NCBI RefSeq assembly: GCF_001687475.2
Contig: NZ_CP031611.1
Span: 682,001 to 746,000 of the forward strand
Direction of reading: 5' to 3'
Source of the DNA: Campylobacter hepaticus
GTDB lineage: Bacteria > Campylobacterota > Campylobacteria > Campylobacterales > Campylobacteraceae
DNA: 64,000 nt
Shown here: positions 20,856 through 29,748 of the stretch, in pieces
How the letters are laid out: each line of letters starts with the position of its first letter
Position numbering within the stretch: position 1 is the first letter of the stretch
Position numbers and translations under genes: made by a program
Notes under the pieces: model-generated
Database searches by the model: none
The model's input: only the letters and a program-made list of their open reading frames with translations
Told to the model about the DNA's origin: nothing

Positions 20856-21819
20856 AAAAGATCTTCAAAACCTACTTACTAAAAATTCTATTTCTAACTT
20901 TTTTTTCCTTTATGGATCAGATAATTTCCAAATTGAACTTTATAGTGAGTTCATTAAAGAAAAATATCAAGCTGATGAAATTTTAAAACTGTTTTTTGAA
21001 GAATATAATTTTACTATAGCAAATGATTTTTTATCTTCTGCTTCTTTATTTAGTGAAAAAAAACTACTAGAAATTAAAATTTCTAAAAAAATACCTATAA
21101 AAGATCTTAAAATTTTAGTTGATCTTTGCCAAAAAAACCTAAATCATTTTTTTATTTTGGAATTTTATGATGAAAATTCTAAACAAAACGATATAGAAAA
21201 AATTTTCTCTCCTCATTTTGTACGCTTTTTTAAAGCCAATGGAGCAAAAGAAGGAATAGAACTTTTAAGTATTAAAGCTAAGCAACTAAAAATAGAAATT
21301 ACTCACAATGCTTTATTTACTTTATTTACAAATTTTGATGAAAATTTATACCTTGCAGCCAGCGAACTTAATAAATTTTATGGTTTAAAAGTAGATGAAA
21401 CAACTATAAAACAATATTGTTATAGCTTAAATTTAGGAAATTTTGAAAGCTTTTTTGAAAAAATTTTAAAAAAACAAGACTTTCAAGGTGAACTTGAAAA
21501 AATTTTAGATCATTTCAATGAAATTGCTTTAATTAATTCTTTATATAATGCTTTTTATCGCTTATTTAAAATCGCACTTTATGTTAAAATCAATGGAAAA
21601 ATAGACTTTAAAGAACTTTTAGGTTATACACCTCCACCCCAAGTAGGACAAAACTTAAGCTCGCAAGCTTTCAGTTTAAAAATTGAACAATATAAAGAAA
21701 TTTTCACCCTTTTACTTCAAAGTGAATATGAACTTAAAAGTAATTCTAAAATTATAAAAAAAGAATTTTTAATTTCTAGTCTACTTAAACTCGCAAGAAT
21801 CATCAAATCAATAAAATAA
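20848..21819 (+). CDS. holA: DNA polymerase III delta subunit
   Basis: HolA opens the beta sliding clamp as part of the clamp loader. The 323-residue protein begins with LLTKNSISNFFFLYGSDNFQIELY, typical of the delta N-terminal AAA-like domain (key residues FLYGSD), has SASLFSEKKLLEIK, and a helical C-terminal collar domain with GYTPPPQVG. Conservation is modest in epsilonproteobacteria, but order after rnr supports it. An AAAGGAAGAAA ribosome-binding site precedes the ATG within the end of rnr. Confidence 0.88.
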   Translation: MYRKDLQNLLTKNSISNFFFLYGSDNFQIELYSEFIKEKYQADEILKLFFEEYNFTIANDFLSSASLFSEKKLLEIKISKKIPIKDLKILVDLCQKNLNHFFILEFYDENSKQNDIEKIFSPHFVRFFKANGAKEGIELLSIKAKQLKIEITHNALFTLFTNFDENLYLAASELNKFYGLKVDETTIKQYCYSLNLGNFESFFEKILKKQDFQGELEKILDHFNEIALINSLYNAFYRLFKIALYVKINGKIDFKELLGYTPPPQVGQNLSSQAFSLKIEQYKEIFTLLLQSEYELKSNSKIIKKEFLISSLLKLARIIKSIK

Positions 21820-21869
21820 AAAATCAATCAAATGCATAAAAATATCAAATACTTATATTTAAATTTTAT

Positions 21870-22214
21870 TTATTCCATTACCAGTCGCATAAGATGCAAA
21901 TCTTCACCTTGAGTGATTTTATAATCTAAAGCATTACAATGTGAACATTTAAAAATATTTTCTTTTAAAACACTCACTTTATGACATACCAAACATGTAA
22001 TTTCAAGCGGGGCAAGCTCCATAAAAAGCAAAGCATCTTTACAATAAGACGAATTTTCTTTAAAAGTTTCAAAACAACGTTTAAAAAGATCTCCTTCTAT
22101 ACCACTTAAACGTCCTATTTTAACATAAATTTCTTGTACTTTTTTAGCTTGATTAGCTAAAGCTTGTTCTTCGCAAAGTTCTATTAAAGATTCTACAATA
22201 CTTAATTCATGCAT
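21870..22214 (-). CDS. hypA: Hydrogenase nickel insertion protein HypA
   Basis: HypA delivers nickel to the NiFe-hydrogenase large subunit with HypB. From ATG 22214 the protein has 114 residues and begins MHELS, the N-terminal Met-His needed for nickel binding. Its zinc site is CLVCHK ... FKCSHC. An upstream in-frame TTG at 22220 would add two residues and destroy the N-terminal MHE, so I choose 22214, which overlaps the hypE stop as TAATG. Confidence 0.95.
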   Translation of the reverse strand: MHELSIVESLIELCEEQALANQAKKVQEIYVKIGRLSGIEGDLFKRCFETFKENSSYCKDALLFMELAPLEITCLVCHKVSVLKENIFKCSHCNALDYKITQGEDLHLMRLVME

Positions 22215-23188
22215 TAGCAAATTCTTGGCAAAAGTTCACCCTTAGGAGATTCTAAAAAACGCTTAGCCCCATAAGAGTTTTCTAAGATTACTTGTGCTTT
22301 TTTTTCTTCTAAAACCCTACCTATAATATTTGCATTTTGATTGTATTTTTTTAAAATTTCTAAAGCCTCTTTTTCATCTTCTTGTTCAACACAAAGTATG
22401 AAAGTTCCTTCATTTGCAAGTTCAAATGCTTCATAGCCAAAAAGTTCGCAAAGTCCCATAACCTCATCTTGTACGATAATTTTTTCTTCAAAAACTAATA
22501 AATCATACCCGCTTTGTTTTGCCCATTCATTTAAAACTGCACTCAAACCCCCACGTGTAGCATCACGCATAGCTACTACTTTAATATTTTTTTCCAAAAG
22601 CTCCAAAACTTCTTTATTTAAAGCCTTACAATCACTTTTCACATCTGCTTGCAAATCATTTCTTTTAATCAAAACACTAGCCCCATGTCTACCTATATCG
22701 CCTGAAATAAGTATACTGCATCCTGCATGAATATTTTTAGTTTCTTTTTTAGAAATGATTTCTCCTAAAACTGTAGTATTAATATAAATTTCATCACCCT
22801 TGCCTTTTGGCACCACTTTAGTATCACCACAAACAAGAGTAAGTTCGCATTCTTCACACTCTTTTTTAATACTTTTTAAAATAATTTCAAGTTTGTCTAT
22901 TTCAAAACCTTCTTCTAGAATAAGACTCAAACTTAAATATTTTGGCTTTGCTCCCACCATTAAAACATCATTTACAGACCCACAAACACAAAGTTTTCCT
23001 ATATTTATTTCATCATCTAAAAAAATAGGATTTAAAACAAAAGAATCTGTGCTTAAAGCTAAATTTCCTAAAATAGCTGCATCATTAGCCTCATTTAAAA
23101 TTTTATTATCAAATATTTTAAAAAATTTTGTTAAAAGTTCATTACTTTCTTCTCCACCGCCTCCATGTGCCAAAGAAATATTTTTCAT
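22214..23188 (-). CDS. hypE: Hydrogenase expression/formation protein HypE
   Basis: HypE dehydrates the carbamoyl group donated by HypF to make the cyanide ligand of the NiFe site. The 324-residue PurM-like protein starts with LAHGGGGEESNELL, has AILGNLALSTDSFV, GDTKVVPKGKGDEIYI and the Gly-rich RDATRGGLSAVLNE. The protein ends PRIC, the conserved C-terminal cysteine that carries the thiocarboxamide. It overlaps hypD by 4 bases. Confidence 0.97.
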   Translation of the reverse strand: MKNISLAHGGGGEESNELLTKFFKIFDNKILNEANDAAILGNLALSTDSFVLNPIFLDDEINIGKLCVCGSVNDVLMVGAKPKYLSLSLILEEGFEIDKLEIILKSIKKECEECELTLVCGDTKVVPKGKGDEIYINTTVLGEIISKKETKNIHAGCSILISGDIGRHGASVLIKRNDLQADVKSDCKALNKEVLELLEKNIKVVAMRDATRGGLSAVLNEWAKQSGYDLLVFEEKIIVQDEVMGLCELFGYEAFELANEGTFILCVEQEDEKEALEILKKYNQNANIIGRVLEEKKAQVILENSYGAKRFLESPKGELLPRIC

Positions 23189-24276
23189 ACACCAACCTTT
23201 GAATATTTATAATATGCTGCACAAGCTCCTTCACTTGAAACCATACAGCTTCCTATAGGATTTTTTGGAGTACAAGCCTTACCAAAAACTTTACAATCAT
23301 AAGGCTTAGCCAAACCTCTTAAAATTTGACTACAAATACAAGCTTTACTTTCACTTTTACTTTGCACACTACAATCAAATTGTTTACTTGCATCATAAGC
23401 ACTAAATTCTTCCTTTAATTTCAAACCACCCTCTTTAATAAGCCCTAAACCACGAAATTCAAAATCACAAATTTGAAAATATTCTTTAATTAAATCTTGA
23501 GCTTTTACATTGCCTTCTTGACTGACTGCTCTTTTATATTGATTATAAACTTTAAAACTTCCTTCATTAACCTGTCTTACTATATTTAATATACTCTCTA
23601 AAATATCAACTGGCTCAAAACCACTAACAGCTATAGGAACTTTAAATTGTTCAACCAAAGGTTCATAAAGCTTATAACCTGTAATTACACTCACATGAGA
23701 AGGACCTAAAAAAGCATCAATTCTTACATTTTTATCACTCATAATTGCTATAAGTGGGGCTGGAACAGTAACATGATTAATATGAAAAAATACGTTTTTT
23801 ATTTTTTCTTCTATAAGTTTTTTAAGAAGCAAAGCACTCATAGGAGTTGTTGTTTCAAAACCTATAGCAAAAAAAATAATAATTTTATTTGAATTTTCTT
23901 TAGCAATTTTTAATACTTCAAGAGGAGAATAAAGCGCTCTAATATCAGCTCCTTTTGCTCTTAAATCAAGTAAAGAAAAATCACTTCCTCTTACTCTTAA
24001 AAGATCTCCTAAAGTACAAAAAATGGTATTTTTCATAGAAGCAAGTTTAATGGCAACATCAATGCGATTTCGTGGCATAACACAAACAGGACAACCTGGA
24101 CCATGAATAAAATTAATCGTTTTTGGCAAAATCGAGGTTAAACCATATTTCATAATATTGTGAGTATGGCCTCCACAAATTTCCATAATATTAATAGGAG
24201 TTTTAAGTTCTTTAACTATAAGTTTTTTTAAAGCTAAAATACTATCTTTATTTCTGAATTCGTCGATAAAATTCAT
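23185..24276 (-). CDS. hypD: Hydrogenase formation protein HypD
   Basis: HypD is the iron-sulfur scaffold that, with HypC, assembles Fe(CN)2CO. The 363-residue protein has MEICGGHTH near residue 33, GPGCPVCVMPRNRID and the C-terminal cysteine-rich region with SKACICSQILRG, PYDCKVFGKACTPKNPIGSC and SSEGACAAYYKY that binds the [4Fe-4S] cluster. It overlaps hypC by 29 bases. Confidence 0.97.
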   Translation of the reverse strand: MNFIDEFRNKDSILALKKLIVKELKTPINIMEICGGHTHNIMKYGLTSILPKTINFIHGPGCPVCVMPRNRIDVAIKLASMKNTIFCTLGDLLRVRGSDFSLLDLRAKGADIRALYSPLEVLKIAKENSNKIIIFFAIGFETTTPMSALLLKKLIEEKIKNVFFHINHVTVPAPLIAIMSDKNVRIDAFLGPSHVSVITGYKLYEPLVEQFKVPIAVSGFEPVDILESILNIVRQVNEGSFKVYNQYKRAVSQEGNVKAQDLIKEYFQICDFEFRGLGLIKEGGLKLKEEFSAYDASKQFDCSVQSKSESKACICSQILRGLAKPYDCKVFGKACTPKNPIGSCMVSSEGACAAYYKYSKVGV

Positions 24277-24541
24277 TTAAACCTAAATCTCCTTCATCAC
24301 TTTTTATTTCTTCATTATTCATTTTTTCTACGATTTCTTCATAAGTTTTTATGCTTTCTAAAGCAGCTTCTTTATCGATTTTCTCCATAGCAACACCAAC
24401 ATGAATTAAAACATAATCACCCTTTTGCAAAGATTCATCAATCAAGTCTAAATTCACTTTTCTTCTTACTCCTAAAGTTTGCACTAAAGCATTATTAAAC
24501 TCGTCAATTTCTAAAATTTCAGATGGAATAGATAAACACAT
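24248..24541 (-). CDS. hypC: Hydrogenase assembly chaperone HypC
   Basis: HypC/HupF chaperones carry the Fe(CN)2CO moiety and bind the hydrogenase large-subunit precursor. The 97-residue protein begins MCLSIPSEI, with the essential N-terminal cysteine after Met, and has GDYVLIHVGVAMEKI. It abuts hypB directly. Confidence 0.96.
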   Translation of the reverse strand: MCLSIPSEILEIDEFNNALVQTLGVRRKVNLDLIDESLQKGDYVLIHVGVAMEKIDKEAALESIKTYEEIVEKMNNEEIKSDEGDLGLNEFYRRIQK

Positions 24542-25288
24542 TTAAAAAAGCTCCTTTTTAAATTTAAGCAATTTATACCAAAGCTCCATATTAGTACCAT
24601 TTTTAGCATCAAGACTAATAATATCAGCTCTTGGACTTAATTCTTTAATTAACCGACTTGCCTCTTTAATGTCAAAATCAAAATGATGCGCCAAATCAGC
24701 TTTGCTAATAAGTACAATATCTGCTTTTTTAAACATTACAGGATATTTTTGTGGCTTATCACTACCTTCGGTTACAGAAAGTAAAACGACATTTAAGTGC
24801 TCTCCTAAATCATAACTTGCAGGACATACTAAATTTCCAACATTTTCTATAAAAAGCAAATCTATATTATCTATAGATAAATGATGCAAAGCTTCATGCA
24901 CCATAAAAGCATCTAAATGACAACTTTGCCCTGTAGTGATTTGATAAGCTAAAGCACCTGCATTTTTAACTCTTAAAGCATCATTATTAGTTTCTAAATC
25001 TCCTTCAATAACCGCGATTTTAAATTCATCTTTTAAAGCCTTAATAGTATTTTCTAAAAGAGTTGTTTTTCCACTTCCTGGAGAACTCATTAAATTAATA
25101 CAAAGTGTATTAGTCTCATTAAAATGGGTTCTATTATGCGCAGCTTGTTCATCATTTTTGCTTAAAATTTTTGAAATAACTTCTATAGTTTTACTTTCTT
25201 TTAAACTAGGATTTTCATGATGAACATGATGATGAGTATTTTCATGAGGCATGGATGAATTAATAGAGCAACCACAATCTTTGCACAT
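24542..25288 (-). CDS. hypB: Hydrogenase nickel incorporation GTPase HypB
   Basis: HypB is the SIMIBI GTPase that drives nickel transfer with HypA. The 248-residue protein has an N-terminal metal motif MCKDCGC, a histidine-rich stretch at about 15-25 (HENTHHHVHHEN), the P-loop MSSPGSGKTTLL at about 68-79, GDLETNNDA and ENVGNLVCPA. The histidine-rich region suggests nickel storage. An AAAGGATAACAA site precedes the ATG. Confidence 0.97.
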   Translation of the reverse strand: MCKDCGCSINSSMPHENTHHHVHHENPSLKESKTIEVISKILSKNDEQAAHNRTHFNETNTLCINLMSSPGSGKTTLLENTIKALKDEFKIAVIEGDLETNNDALRVKNAGALAYQITTGQSCHLDAFMVHEALHHLSIDNIDLLFIENVGNLVCPASYDLGEHLNVVLLSVTEGSDKPQKYPVMFKKADIVLISKADLAHHFDFDIKEASRLIKELSPRADIISLDAKNGTNMELWYKLLKFKKELF

Positions 25289-25361
25289 TTGTTATCCTTT
25301 ATAATTTTTATTTTGAATTTTAACTTTAAAATAATTAAAAAATTATGAGTTTTTAAAATAT

Positions 25362-27557
25362 TTATTTTAATTTTTGCAAATTTAAATAATGCACCATTTG
25401 TCCTAAAGCTATGGAACTATCATTACAAGGGTATTTCAAAGGTACATAAAATTTAAAATTTTTATTTTTTAAAAGCTCTAATAAAGTTTTATTTTGAAAA
25501 ACACCACCACTTACAAGCACTTTTAAATTATAATTTTTACTAAAAGTGATAATAAAATTAGCCAAAGCATTAAACATACCTGTAATAGCTTTTGTTTTAT
25601 CATCTTTTAAAGCGCCTAAAATCAAGTTTTTAAAATTAATCTGTCCCTTTTCATAAAAAAGCTCATAAGAAAAATCAAGTTTTTCATCATAAAAAGCTTC
25701 ACACATTAAACCTATATGCGCCTCATAAGAAATTTTATCCATATTAAAAACTATACTTCCAAAAGCATCGATAATACGTCCTAAAGAACTAGTTTGTAAA
25801 GTAGATTGAGTGTAAATTTTTTTCAGGTTTTCAAGTTTAATTTTAGGAATTTTATTTAAAAACTCTTGAGCTTGATCTTCTAAATTATAATGCCAAATCA
25901 AACTTAAAGCTAAATTTTGTATATTTTTAATATCACTATTAATGAGAGTAAAATTTTCAAAATGCGCTATCCTCTCATATTCTTTTAGATTTCCTATAAA
26001 AATTTCTCCACCCCAAATCTTACCATCTTCTCCATAGCCTGTACCATCATATATAAAAGCTAAAGCTTTTTCATCTTGAATAAATTCTTTCTCATATTCA
26101 AAATATGCCGCACAAAAATGCGCATAATGATGAGCAATTTTTTTCGTATTTTTAAATTGTTTTATATAACTAAAATGCGGATGTTTATCACAAAGTATTG
26201 CATCAAATTTTAAATCGTAATTTTGCTTAAAAAACTCCAAAAGACTAAAAAATCTTTCATGGACATCCACACTTTTTAAATCTCCTATATAAGGAGAAAT
26301 CAAAAATTTATTTTCATAAAAAATCACAAATTCATTTTTAAGTTCAGCACCTAATGCTAAAAAAGTACCTTCTTGTTTAAATTGATTTTCTAAATAAAAA
26401 GGATTTAAAGCCCTTGAAGTGCGTAAAAACATAACCTCTTTATTAAAAACCTGTGCTATACTATCATCACTTGCATTAATAATTTCTCTTTCATAATCTA
26501 AATAAAAATCAAAAACACCGCTAAGTTTTTGAAGCAAATTTTTTTCATCTTTAATAATACTCTCTCCACTTAAATTCGCACTCGTTGCAACAAGTGTACC
26601 ATTGAAAAACTCAAAAAGTAAAAGATGCAAAGGAGTATAAGCTAACATAATACCTAATTTATTGACATTAGGAGCTATAAAAGGATATTTTTTTTTAGCT
26701 CTTAAGATTACAATGGGTGCTAAATTACCGCTTAACAAAGCCTCTTCATGTTCATTTATAAAAGCAAGTTCTCTAGCATAATTTAAATCTTTACACATCA
26801 AAGCAAAGGGTTTTTCAGGACGATTTTTTCTCATTCTTAAAAGTTTTAAAGTTTCTTCATTAAAAGCATCACACATTAAATGAAAACCACCCATACCTTT
26901 AATAGCTAAAATTTTACCTTCTTTTAAAAGCTGAGCACATTTTACAAAAGCATTTGTATCCTCAGCTAAAATTTCTCCCTTTTGATTTTTAAGAAAAACA
27001 CTTATTTTGCATTGTGGACAACTAATAGGCTGAGCATGAAAACGCCTATTTTTAGGATCTTCATATTCACTCTTACAAAATTCACACATAATAAAATCTT
27101 GCATACTAGTATTACATCTATCATAAGGAAGACTTTTTATAATACTAAAACGCGGTCCACAATGTGTACAAGTAATAAAAGGGTATAAAAAACGCACATT
27201 ATTTTTATCAAAAAATTCTTTTTTACATTGCTTACAAAGGGAAAAATCACTTAACATAGGTACACTTTTTGTATTTTGTAAAGAAGAGCTTATCTTAAAA
27301 TTTGTATATTTTGGAATAGAAGTTTTTATTATATCAAGTTTATCTATTCTAGCTAGAGTTGGAAGATGGTTTTTTATCTTTTCTATAAAAATTTCACATT
27401 CTTCTTGAGTGCAAGCTAGTATAATTTCTACTCCAAAACCATCATTTCTTACTTCTCCAAAAAGATTTAATCTCAAAGCCCATTCAAAAACCAAAGGACG
27501 AAAACCCACACCTTGGACTAGTCCTGAAATTTTTATTTTATATCCTAAGTGGCACAT
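25362..27557 (-). CDS. hypF: Carbamoyltransferase HypF
   Basis: HypF makes and transfers the carbamoyl group that becomes the cyanide ligands of NiFe-hydrogenase. The 731-residue protein shows all domains in order: N-terminal acylphosphatase (GLVQGVGFRPLVF), two zinc-finger motifs (CKQCKKEF ... CTHCGPRFS and CEFCKSEY ... CPQCK at about 110-190), a YrdC-like domain (about 200-385, with GMGGFHLMCDA) and a Kae1-like domain with HHYAHFCAAY and VSGGVFQNKTLL. It overlaps the upstream HypF-like gene by 20 bases. The 73-base gap to hypB may contain a promoter. Confidence 0.97.
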   Translation of the reverse strand: MCHLGYKIKISGLVQGVGFRPLVFEWALRLNLFGEVRNDGFGVEIILACTQEECEIFIEKIKNHLPTLARIDKLDIIKTSIPKYTNFKISSSLQNTKSVPMLSDFSLCKQCKKEFFDKNNVRFLYPFITCTHCGPRFSIIKSLPYDRCNTSMQDFIMCEFCKSEYEDPKNRRFHAQPISCPQCKISVFLKNQKGEILAEDTNAFVKCAQLLKEGKILAIKGMGGFHLMCDAFNEETLKLLRMRKNRPEKPFALMCKDLNYARELAFINEHEEALLSGNLAPIVILRAKKKYPFIAPNVNKLGIMLAYTPLHLLLFEFFNGTLVATSANLSGESIIKDEKNLLQKLSGVFDFYLDYEREIINASDDSIAQVFNKEVMFLRTSRALNPFYLENQFKQEGTFLALGAELKNEFVIFYENKFLISPYIGDLKSVDVHERFFSLLEFFKQNYDLKFDAILCDKHPHFSYIKQFKNTKKIAHHYAHFCAAYFEYEKEFIQDEKALAFIYDGTGYGEDGKIWGGEIFIGNLKEYERIAHFENFTLINSDIKNIQNLALSLIWHYNLEDQAQEFLNKIPKIKLENLKKIYTQSTLQTSSLGRIIDAFGSIVFNMDKISYEAHIGLMCEAFYDEKLDFSYELFYEKGQINFKNLILGALKDDKTKAITGMFNALANFIITFSKNYNLKVLVSGGVFQNKTLLELLKNKNFKFYVPLKYPCNDSSIALGQMVHYLNLQKLK

Positions 27558-29058
27558 TGCTAAGCTGACAATTTTTTAGATGTTTTAAAGTATTTTTAAG
27601 TAAAGCCTTATGCTCAAACAAAGAACCACTTATTAAGGCTAACTCACTTAAATTTTTATCCCTTAAATCATCATAAGTATCACGTAAAAAATAAGCTAAA
27701 CTTTCTACAACTCCATAAGCAATATTAAGACTATCCACTCCTGCTAACATAAAACTCATGACAGAACGCACAGTCCTCGTATAATCAAAGCTTTTATTTT
27801 CTTTTAAACGATAATCAATCTTAACTCCTCGTGGCATTTTTGATTCATCAGCAATTTTTAAAAGTTCTTCTCCTGCCTTTTGTAAATTAGTGTCTAAATT
27901 AAGCACTCTACCCACCAAACAAAATAAAGAATAAAAATTATTTTTAAGTATAAAATCCTCATTCAATAATGGAAATTCTTTAGCAAAATTTTCTAAAAGT
28001 TTTGCTCCAATTTCATCTTTTTTAATCTCATCATAAAGTTCTTTAGAATCTTTAGGTAAAGAAAGTTGAAGTAAATTAAGCTCTTTATTTACAAGTAAGA
28101 TATCTTCATAATTCTTGCTTAATTCCAATATAAAAGCTTTTTCCCCATAAAGACTAAGCATATAAGAAATTCTTGCCATATTTTTATCTTCTTTAGAAAA
28201 AATCAATTCCTTTGCCTTGATATTTATAAATTCAAAACCTTCTAAAACCACAAATTGATTATCTAAAGGTACAATTTGAAAATCTTTTTCATATTCTTTA
28301 ATTTTCTTAACGCTTAAAAATTTATATCCATCTTCAAACAATTTAAATCCTAAAGCAAAGCAAAACAAATCTTGTGCAAGTCTTATTTTAAAATCATGGA
28401 ATTTAAGATTATGATTTTTTCTAAACATAGCATTTAATCTTAATTTTATCAAAGGTTTTTCAAGACTAGCAAGAAATTTTAAATTTTCATTTGAACAAAT
28501 AAAAGCTGAATTAATAGCTTTAATATCACAAGGAACTAAAAAATCGCAAGTAAAATCATCCTTAAATAAAGCCAATTCATAAATACCTTTTTTATCTTTT
28601 ATATAAATACTTTTATCTTTTAATAACAAACTAAAAGCTTGGTCTAAAAATACATTAAAACAAGTTTCATCAATACAATGAAATTCTTTTAAATCACTTG
28701 AAAAATAAGATTCGCAAAATACACCCCATTCATTTTTACTTAAAACTTTTTTTTCTTGATAGGCACTAGAATTTAAATGGGTGATATAAGAAAATTTTAA
28801 AAAATCTTGATCTTCTATACAAGAAGAACTAAATTTTTCTCCTATTTTAACATCAAATTTTTTTAAAAAAATACTATGACTCATCAATTTTAAAGAATCG
28901 CAAAAAAGCTTTAATTTCTCCTCATCACCTTCAATTACAAAACGATAGGTATCCCCTTGCTTCTCCAAAGCATAATGATAATCTTTCGCATAAAAACGCA
29001 ATAAGTATTCAAATATATCATTATTTGCGCTATAAATAAAATCAAATTCTAAAATCAT
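27538..29058 (-). CDS. Conserved protein of unknown function, HypF-like at both ends
   Basis: The 506-residue protein sits directly upstream of hypF and overlaps it. It corresponds to a conserved Campylobacter hypothetical (Cj0621 by position). I see no intact enzyme motif, but its C terminus reads ALISGSLFEHKALLKNTL, parallel to the HypF phrase VSGGVFQNKTLLELL, and its N-terminal 60 residues have an acylphosphatase-like strand-helix pattern. The zinc fingers, the HHYAH metal site and the GxVQGVGFR loop of HypF are missing. A catalytically dead HypF-like protein with a role in hydrogenase maturation is a hypothesis only. Confidence 0.75.
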   Translation of the reverse strand: MILEFDFIYSANNDIFEYLLRFYAKDYHYALEKQGDTYRFVIEGDEEKLKLFCDSLKLMSHSIFLKKFDVKIGEKFSSSCIEDQDFLKFSYITHLNSSAYQEKKVLSKNEWGVFCESYFSSDLKEFHCIDETCFNVFLDQAFSLLLKDKSIYIKDKKGIYELALFKDDFTCDFLVPCDIKAINSAFICSNENLKFLASLEKPLIKLRLNAMFRKNHNLKFHDFKIRLAQDLFCFALGFKLFEDGYKFLSVKKIKEYEKDFQIVPLDNQFVVLEGFEFINIKAKELIFSKEDKNMARISYMLSLYGEKAFILELSKNYEDILLVNKELNLLQLSLPKDSKELYDEIKKDEIGAKLLENFAKEFPLLNEDFILKNNFYSLFCLVGRVLNLDTNLQKAGEELLKIADESKMPRGVKIDYRLKENKSFDYTRTVRSVMSFMLAGVDSLNIAYGVVESLAYFLRDTYDDLRDKNLSELALISGSLFEHKALLKNTLKHLKNCQLSNVPLRI

Positions 29059-29100
29059 ATTATGCCTTTTTTGAAAAATAAACTTATAAATATAACATTT

Positions 29101-29748
29101 TTAACTTAAAAATTCTTTCTCCCTTTGTCTAAAATCATTCATAAAATATTCTATAAAATGATAAAATTCTTTAGCATGATTTGGAAATTTTAAATGAGCT
29201 AATTCATGCAAAATAACATATTCTATGGCTTTTAAGCTTTTTTGCAAAAGTTTTAAATTTAAATTAATATAAGCCTTATTATAATTGCATGATCCCCAGC
29301 GTGTTTTCATGTTTTTAATACTTAAATGAGTATAAATTAAACCTGTTTTTCTGCTCCATTTTTTAAGATAAAATAAAAAAATCTTTTGAGCATTTTTTCT
29401 TAAAAATAAATCTAAGCTTTTTTGATTTGGGCTAATAATAGTATTTTTATTAAAATAAGTTTTTTTAGCATGCGTATTAAAAATAATTTTATATTTTTTA
29501 GCTAAAAAAATTAATTCTTCCTCATTTAAAGATTTTTGTTTAAATGCTTGCTTAGATCTTTTTATCCATTCTTTTGAGTCATCTAAAAACTTATATACAG
29601 TAGAAAAAGGACAAAAATAAGGTATACTAAGAATCAATTCGCCTTTTTCATTTATCCTTAATCTTAAAAATTTAATATGTTTTTTAGAATAAAAAAATCT
29701 TTCATTATTATAAACTAACTCTTTTAAACAAGAATTTTGCCTTGCCAT
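29101..29748 (-). CDS. YgjP/DUF45-type metallopeptidase
   Basis: The 215-residue protein has the zinc motif HELAHLKFPNHAKEFY (HExxH with the third ligand downstream) and the family block RWGSCN upstream of it, which defines the YgjP/WLM-like M48-related metallopeptidases. The N-terminal 100 residues carry the family's beta-rich region. Its function is not established; the E. coli relative is described as a UTP-associated protein of uncertain activity. It overlaps the MATE gene by 25 bases. Confidence 0.88.
   Translation of the reverse strand: MARQNSCLKELVYNNERFFYSKKHIKFLRLRINEKGELILSIPYFCPFSTVYKFLDDSKEWIKRSKQAFKQKSLNEEELIFLAKKYKIIFNTHAKKTYFNKNTIISPNQKSLDLFLRKNAQKIFLFYLKKWSRKTGLIYTHLSIKNMKTRWGSCNYNKAYINLNLKLLQKSLKAIEYVILHELAHLKFPNHAKEFYHFIEYFMNDFRQREKEFLS

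Noticed and set aside
22800-23258. 152-residue plus-strand frame opposite hypE/hypD
   Set aside because: Serine- and Phe-rich antisense shadow of the HypE coding sequence; no start signal or known motif.
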